This document shows positions 27,783 to 28,999 of a stretch of 28,999 bases of DNA, piece after piece. The stretch spans positions 1 to 28,999 of the forward strand of contig NW_014577395.1 of NCBI RefSeq assembly GCF_000485595.1, written 5' to 3'. This DNA is from Priapulus caudatus (taxonomy: Eukaryota > Priapulida > Priapulimorpha > Priapulimorphida > Priapulidae). Every line of letters begins with the position of its first letter. The first letter of the stretch is position 1. The notes under the pieces are model-generated. The model was not told the origin of the DNA and ran no database searches. It saw only the letters and a list, made by a program, of their open reading frames with translations. Made by a program: the position numbers and the translations under genes.

Positions 27783-28915
27783 ATGCACACAACTCACATG
27801 CTTCCTGCTATTTACAATATACAATATACGTATGCAATACTGCACGATGTGGGCATCAGTGTCGCTTTTGTCATCAGTCGCGCGTTCATCGTCGTAAATC
27901 GCATGTTATATCAGAGAAGGTCGCATGGCTACGAAAAAAAAAACACTAACACGATACGACAAACACCCGCGCCATTACACCGATATCTCAACTGTTGACT
28001 TGACTTCGTGTATTCATTGTAGCAGTCTATCGACCTCAGTTTCGCGTTTAATTAAGTGACACCGTGTCGGTACAGACGAGCCGTATTAGAAGCGGGTCGT
28101 TTGACCTGCTGTGACCCTTGTACGGAAGACCGAACATACCGTGTCTTGCATATCGAAAACCTGTAGCGAGGGCAGTAGTAGAGCAGACCTGCCAAGGGTG
28201 TTCAACCAGCTTGCTGGAGGTTCAGTTAGATTTTGCTGGAGAATGGGTCATTTTGGGAGTATAATGCTGGAGGTTCAGAATATTTTCAAACACGACCAGT
28301 TTCTGAATATTTGGCTTTAAAATATGTATTTGCAATACATATATTCTGTTACCATTCGAAGAAAAGAGACAAAATTAAATTTTAAGGCATAAAAACTTTA
28401 ATACTGAAGTGTTAAACCTCCGCGAGCAAGAATGTCACATTTTGCTATACGCGCGCGTGGCATCTGAGAATTAATTGGAGCCCGGTGCTCACCCTAATAA
28501 AAGCTATTGTGTTTTTACTGCTTTACGATTAAGCACGTGACTTGTATACTTTACTTTTTGTTATTGTAGCATACTCTCATATGCTTCTAGAGTAGGAATA
28601 ATAATAGCATAAACAAAATAATAGTAAAGCATACTAATAATATTAATAATAACAATAAAAGAAATGAAAAATATTGACTAGGGATTGGTAGATAAAAATA
28701 CTATTCAGACTGAAATGCTATTGCCATGGCGCCAATTCTGACCACGCATTTCTGCTGCTCAGATTCGTTACCCTAGGCAACGCGAAAAACGCCTTGCACG
28801 CCTCACGGAAAAGAATCAACTCTGTGAATTGATAATCTGGCCACGATTGTTGAAATTGAACGATGTTGTTAACCCAAAGTGATAATTCAAACATTCAACA
28901 TTTGTGGACAGACTG
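27783..28915. other. Intergenic region, no gene supported
   Basis: About 1.1 kb with no recognisable coding or RNA gene. tgctggaggttcag occurs at 28212 and 28267 as a short direct repeat, and an AT-rich stretch lies at 28590-28700. Confidence 0.5.
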
Positions 28916-28918
28916 ATC

Positions 28919-28920
<2 letters not shown>

Positions 28921-28975
<55 letters not shown>

Positions 28976-28999
28976 CTCTCTTTCTCTCTCTCTCTCTCT
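28921..28999. repeat. (CT)n microsatellite at window edge
   Basis: CT repeats with interspersed CTTT units continue to the last base, so the right end is not visible. Confidence 0.95.

Noticed and set aside
1-28999. CRISPR arrays, tRNA or rRNA genes
   Set aside because: I saw no spaced identical repeats with unique spacers, no tRNA B-box-like cloverleaf, and no rRNA similarity on either strand by eye.

Overview
The window is nuclear DNA of an animal, most likely an invertebrate and possibly marine. Two spliced protein-coding genes with animal-type GT-AG introns lie among many DNA transposons, retroelement relics, microsatellites and (CCCTAA)-type telomere-like tracts. The presence of both Penelope-like and CR1/L2/Jockey-like LINE remains fits an invertebrate, but the phylum cannot be fixed from the sequence. 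There is no bacterial-style gene organisation.

Layout: 1-1330 is an upstream region with at least two small terminal-inverted-repeat (TIR) elements. 1333-11444 (+) is a complete RPRD1 (CREPT/p15RS family) gene that I assemble from eight exons, with a 1059-nt CDS encoding about 352 aa. Its introns hold several short TIR elements. Intron 6 (4.5 kb) is mostly one 3.67-kb interval bounded by matching TIRs and a 5-bp target-site duplication (TSD). That interval contains a decayed Penelope-like retroelement (RT plus GIY-YIG endonuclease), a telomere-repeat-bearing foldback element, a 325-bp TIR element and dinucleotide repeats.

11445-19326 is the 3' region of RPRD1 plus intergenic DNA. It contains two LINE 3' fragments pointing at each other across a roughly 650-bp GT/CG-rich minisatellite with a 20-bp unit. 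It also contains a 1.5-kb element with ~115-bp inverted ends and a 12-bp flanking direct repeat, an AT-rich cruciform, and a 168-bp tandem duplication carrying nuclear-receptor-like half-sites.

19379-23005 (+) is a three-exon gene encoding an unidentified C2H2 zinc-finger protein of about 930 aa with twelve fingers. A 24-bp coding minisatellite sits between finger clusters, and a degenerate ~140-bp tandem repeat follows the stop codon. 24000-28999 shows no gene I can support. It holds microsatellites, a 45-bp minisatellite and two long hairpins, one of which resembles a pre-miRNA in shape.

The two genes have no evident shared pathway beyond both acting in the nucleus: RPRD1 binds the RNA polymerase II C-terminal domain, and the zinc-finger protein is a presumed DNA-binding regulator. 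Most of the interest is in the layered transposon history, several parts of which can be dated relative to each other from the sequence.
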